The position numbers were made by a program, and so were the translations under genes. Of a stretch of DNA of 5,895 nt, positions 5,219 to 5,895 are shown piece after piece. The stretch comes from Desulfobacteraceae bacterium (GTDB lineage Bacteria; Desulfobacterota; Desulfobacteria; Desulfobacterales; Desulfosarcinaceae), in the NCBI GenBank assembly GCA_027031325.1, contig JALVRI010000214.1:1-5895 (forward strand), in the 5' to 3' direction. The notes below the pieces were generated by a model. That model was not told the origin of the DNA and ran no database searches. It worked only from the letters and a program-made list of their open reading frames with translations. Each line of letters begins with the position of its first letter. The stretch's first letter is position 1.

Positions 5219-5895
5219 GACAGGGTTTGACGATGTTCGGCAATACGCTGTTGGAGGTTGAGGAAGATTTCGTACGGCACCTGGAAATCACCGCCTGCCG
5301 ATCCCAACTGGATTTCAGGTGTGACTGAGCCGTGAAAATCGGTCCCGCCGCTAACCGCCAGGTCAAAACGCCGGGCCATCTCCAGCAAACCCTCCACGGC
5401 CGGGGGGGGATGCTTGGGATAGAGGACCTCCAATCCTGCCAAGCCCATTTCCGCCAGGAGGGCGACCATTTTTTCCAGGCGCTGATCGATGGTTTTGAAG
5501 ATCAGCCAGGGGTGCGCCAGGACCGCGACCCCTCCTGCCTGGCGGATCGTTTTGATGGCCTGGTCGGCCGGCAGGCGGTACTTGTCGACGTAACCGGGCC
5601 GGCCCTTGGCCAGCCAGATTTCAAAGGCCTTGTCGACATCGTCCACGATCCCCTTTTCAACCAAGACCTTGGCGACATGTGGACGGCCTGCGCTACCCGA
5701 GCCTATCCGGCGGTTGACTTCCTCCAGCCCTATTGGGAGCCCGGCCCGCTTGAGCCTGTCGACTATGCGGGGGATACGCTCGGCGCGTGCCGCGGCCAAC
5801 TGCTTAACCACTTTCAGGAGGCCGGGATCGGTCACGTCGATACCGTATCCCAGGATGTGGATACTGCCCTGGTATGAGAACCGGTCGGGAGCTGC
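5215..5895 (-). CDS. PHP-domain phosphoesterase, TrpH/YciV (RNase AM) type, N-terminus missing
   Basis: The reading frame is open to the right edge, so 226 residues are visible and perhaps 60 N-terminal residues, including the first HxH metal motif, lie outside. The visible part begins AAPDRFSYQGSIHILGYGIDV; a GTG at 5835 lies inside the conserved domain and is not the true start. Family features, numbered from the edge, are the HILGYGID segment (H13), GRPHVAKVLVEKG (71-83, the inserted domain of TrpH proteins), GGVAVLAHP (H128), GLEVLYPKH and SGGTDFHG (D186, H188), which supply metal ligands. Characterised relatives hydrolyse nucleoside 3',5'-bisphosphate, and E. coli TrpH (RNase AM) acts as a 5'-3' exoribonuclease that matures rRNA 5' ends. 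The exact substrate here is uncertain. The stop codon overlaps the rnc start. Confidence 0.9.
   Translation of the reverse strand, partial: AAPDRFSYQGSIHILGYGIDVTDPGLLKVVKQLAAARAERIPRIVDRLKRAGLPIGLEEVNRRIGSGSAGRPHVAKVLVEKGIVDDVDKAFEIWLAKGRPGYVDKYRLPADQAIKTIRQAGGVAVLAHPWLIFKTIDQRLEKMVALLAEMGLAGLEVLYPKHPPPAVEGLLEMARRFDLAVSGGTDFHGSVTPEIQLGSAGGDFQVPYEIFLNLQQRIAEHRQTLS

Noticed and set aside
5215..5835. Complete 206-residue protein starting at GTG 5835
   Set aside because: The same frame continues upstream to the window edge with conserved PHP residues (IHILGYGID), so this GTG is an internal codon and the gene is partial.
1..5895. Mobile element, CRISPR array, toxin-antitoxin or defence system
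   Set aside because: No transposase or integrase motifs, no regularly spaced repeats and no small paired ORFs were seen. The genes are housekeeping and transport types.

Overview
The window looks like an ordinary stretch of chromosome from a Gram-negative, probably anaerobic, bacterium. By eye the base composition is moderately GC-rich. The gene content (a TAXI-type TRAP transporter with a fused permease, a NarL/FixJ-type response regulator, and PHP protein, rnc and an Elp3-like radical SAM gene in a row) fits Desulfobacterota (former Deltaproteobacteria, e.g. Desulfobacterales). That placement is inferred from family resemblance and was not tested.

Layout. Positions 2-127 on the + strand are the last 41 codons of a LuxR-type DNA-binding response regulator that enters from the left edge. 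Everything else reads on the - strand. Between the regulator and the first - strand gene there is a convergent spacer with one candidate intrinsic terminator per strand. Reading the - strand from right to left: a PHP-domain phosphoesterase of the TrpH/YciV type, whose N-terminus lies beyond the right edge (5215-5895); rnc, ribonuclease III (4502-5218), overlapping the PHP gene by ATGA; an Elp3-like radical SAM protein (3416-4477); a 187-bp intergenic region with a 17-bp palindrome and a strong leader hairpin; a periplasmic TAXI solute-binding protein (2254-3228); a 140-bp spacer with a perfect 9-bp hairpin; and the fused small/large TRAP permease (245-2113).

The genes form two units. The right-hand unit (PHP, rnc, radical SAM) is tightly packed and probably cotranscribed. 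It pairs RNase III with a PHP phosphoesterase of the family that includes E. coli RNase AM, so an RNA-maturation link is possible, and it carries a radical SAM enzyme of unassigned function. The left-hand unit is a complete two-gene TAXI-TRAP importer: the binding protein captures an unidentified, probably carboxylate-type, solute in the periplasm and the permease imports it using an ion gradient. Its intergenic hairpin may keep the binding protein more abundant than the permease.

I found no mobile element, CRISPR array, RNA gene or defence system, and nothing that amounts to a clearly new system. The best leads are the gene pairing around rnc, the radical SAM protein without its GNAT domain, and the palindrome and hairpins flanking the transporter genes.
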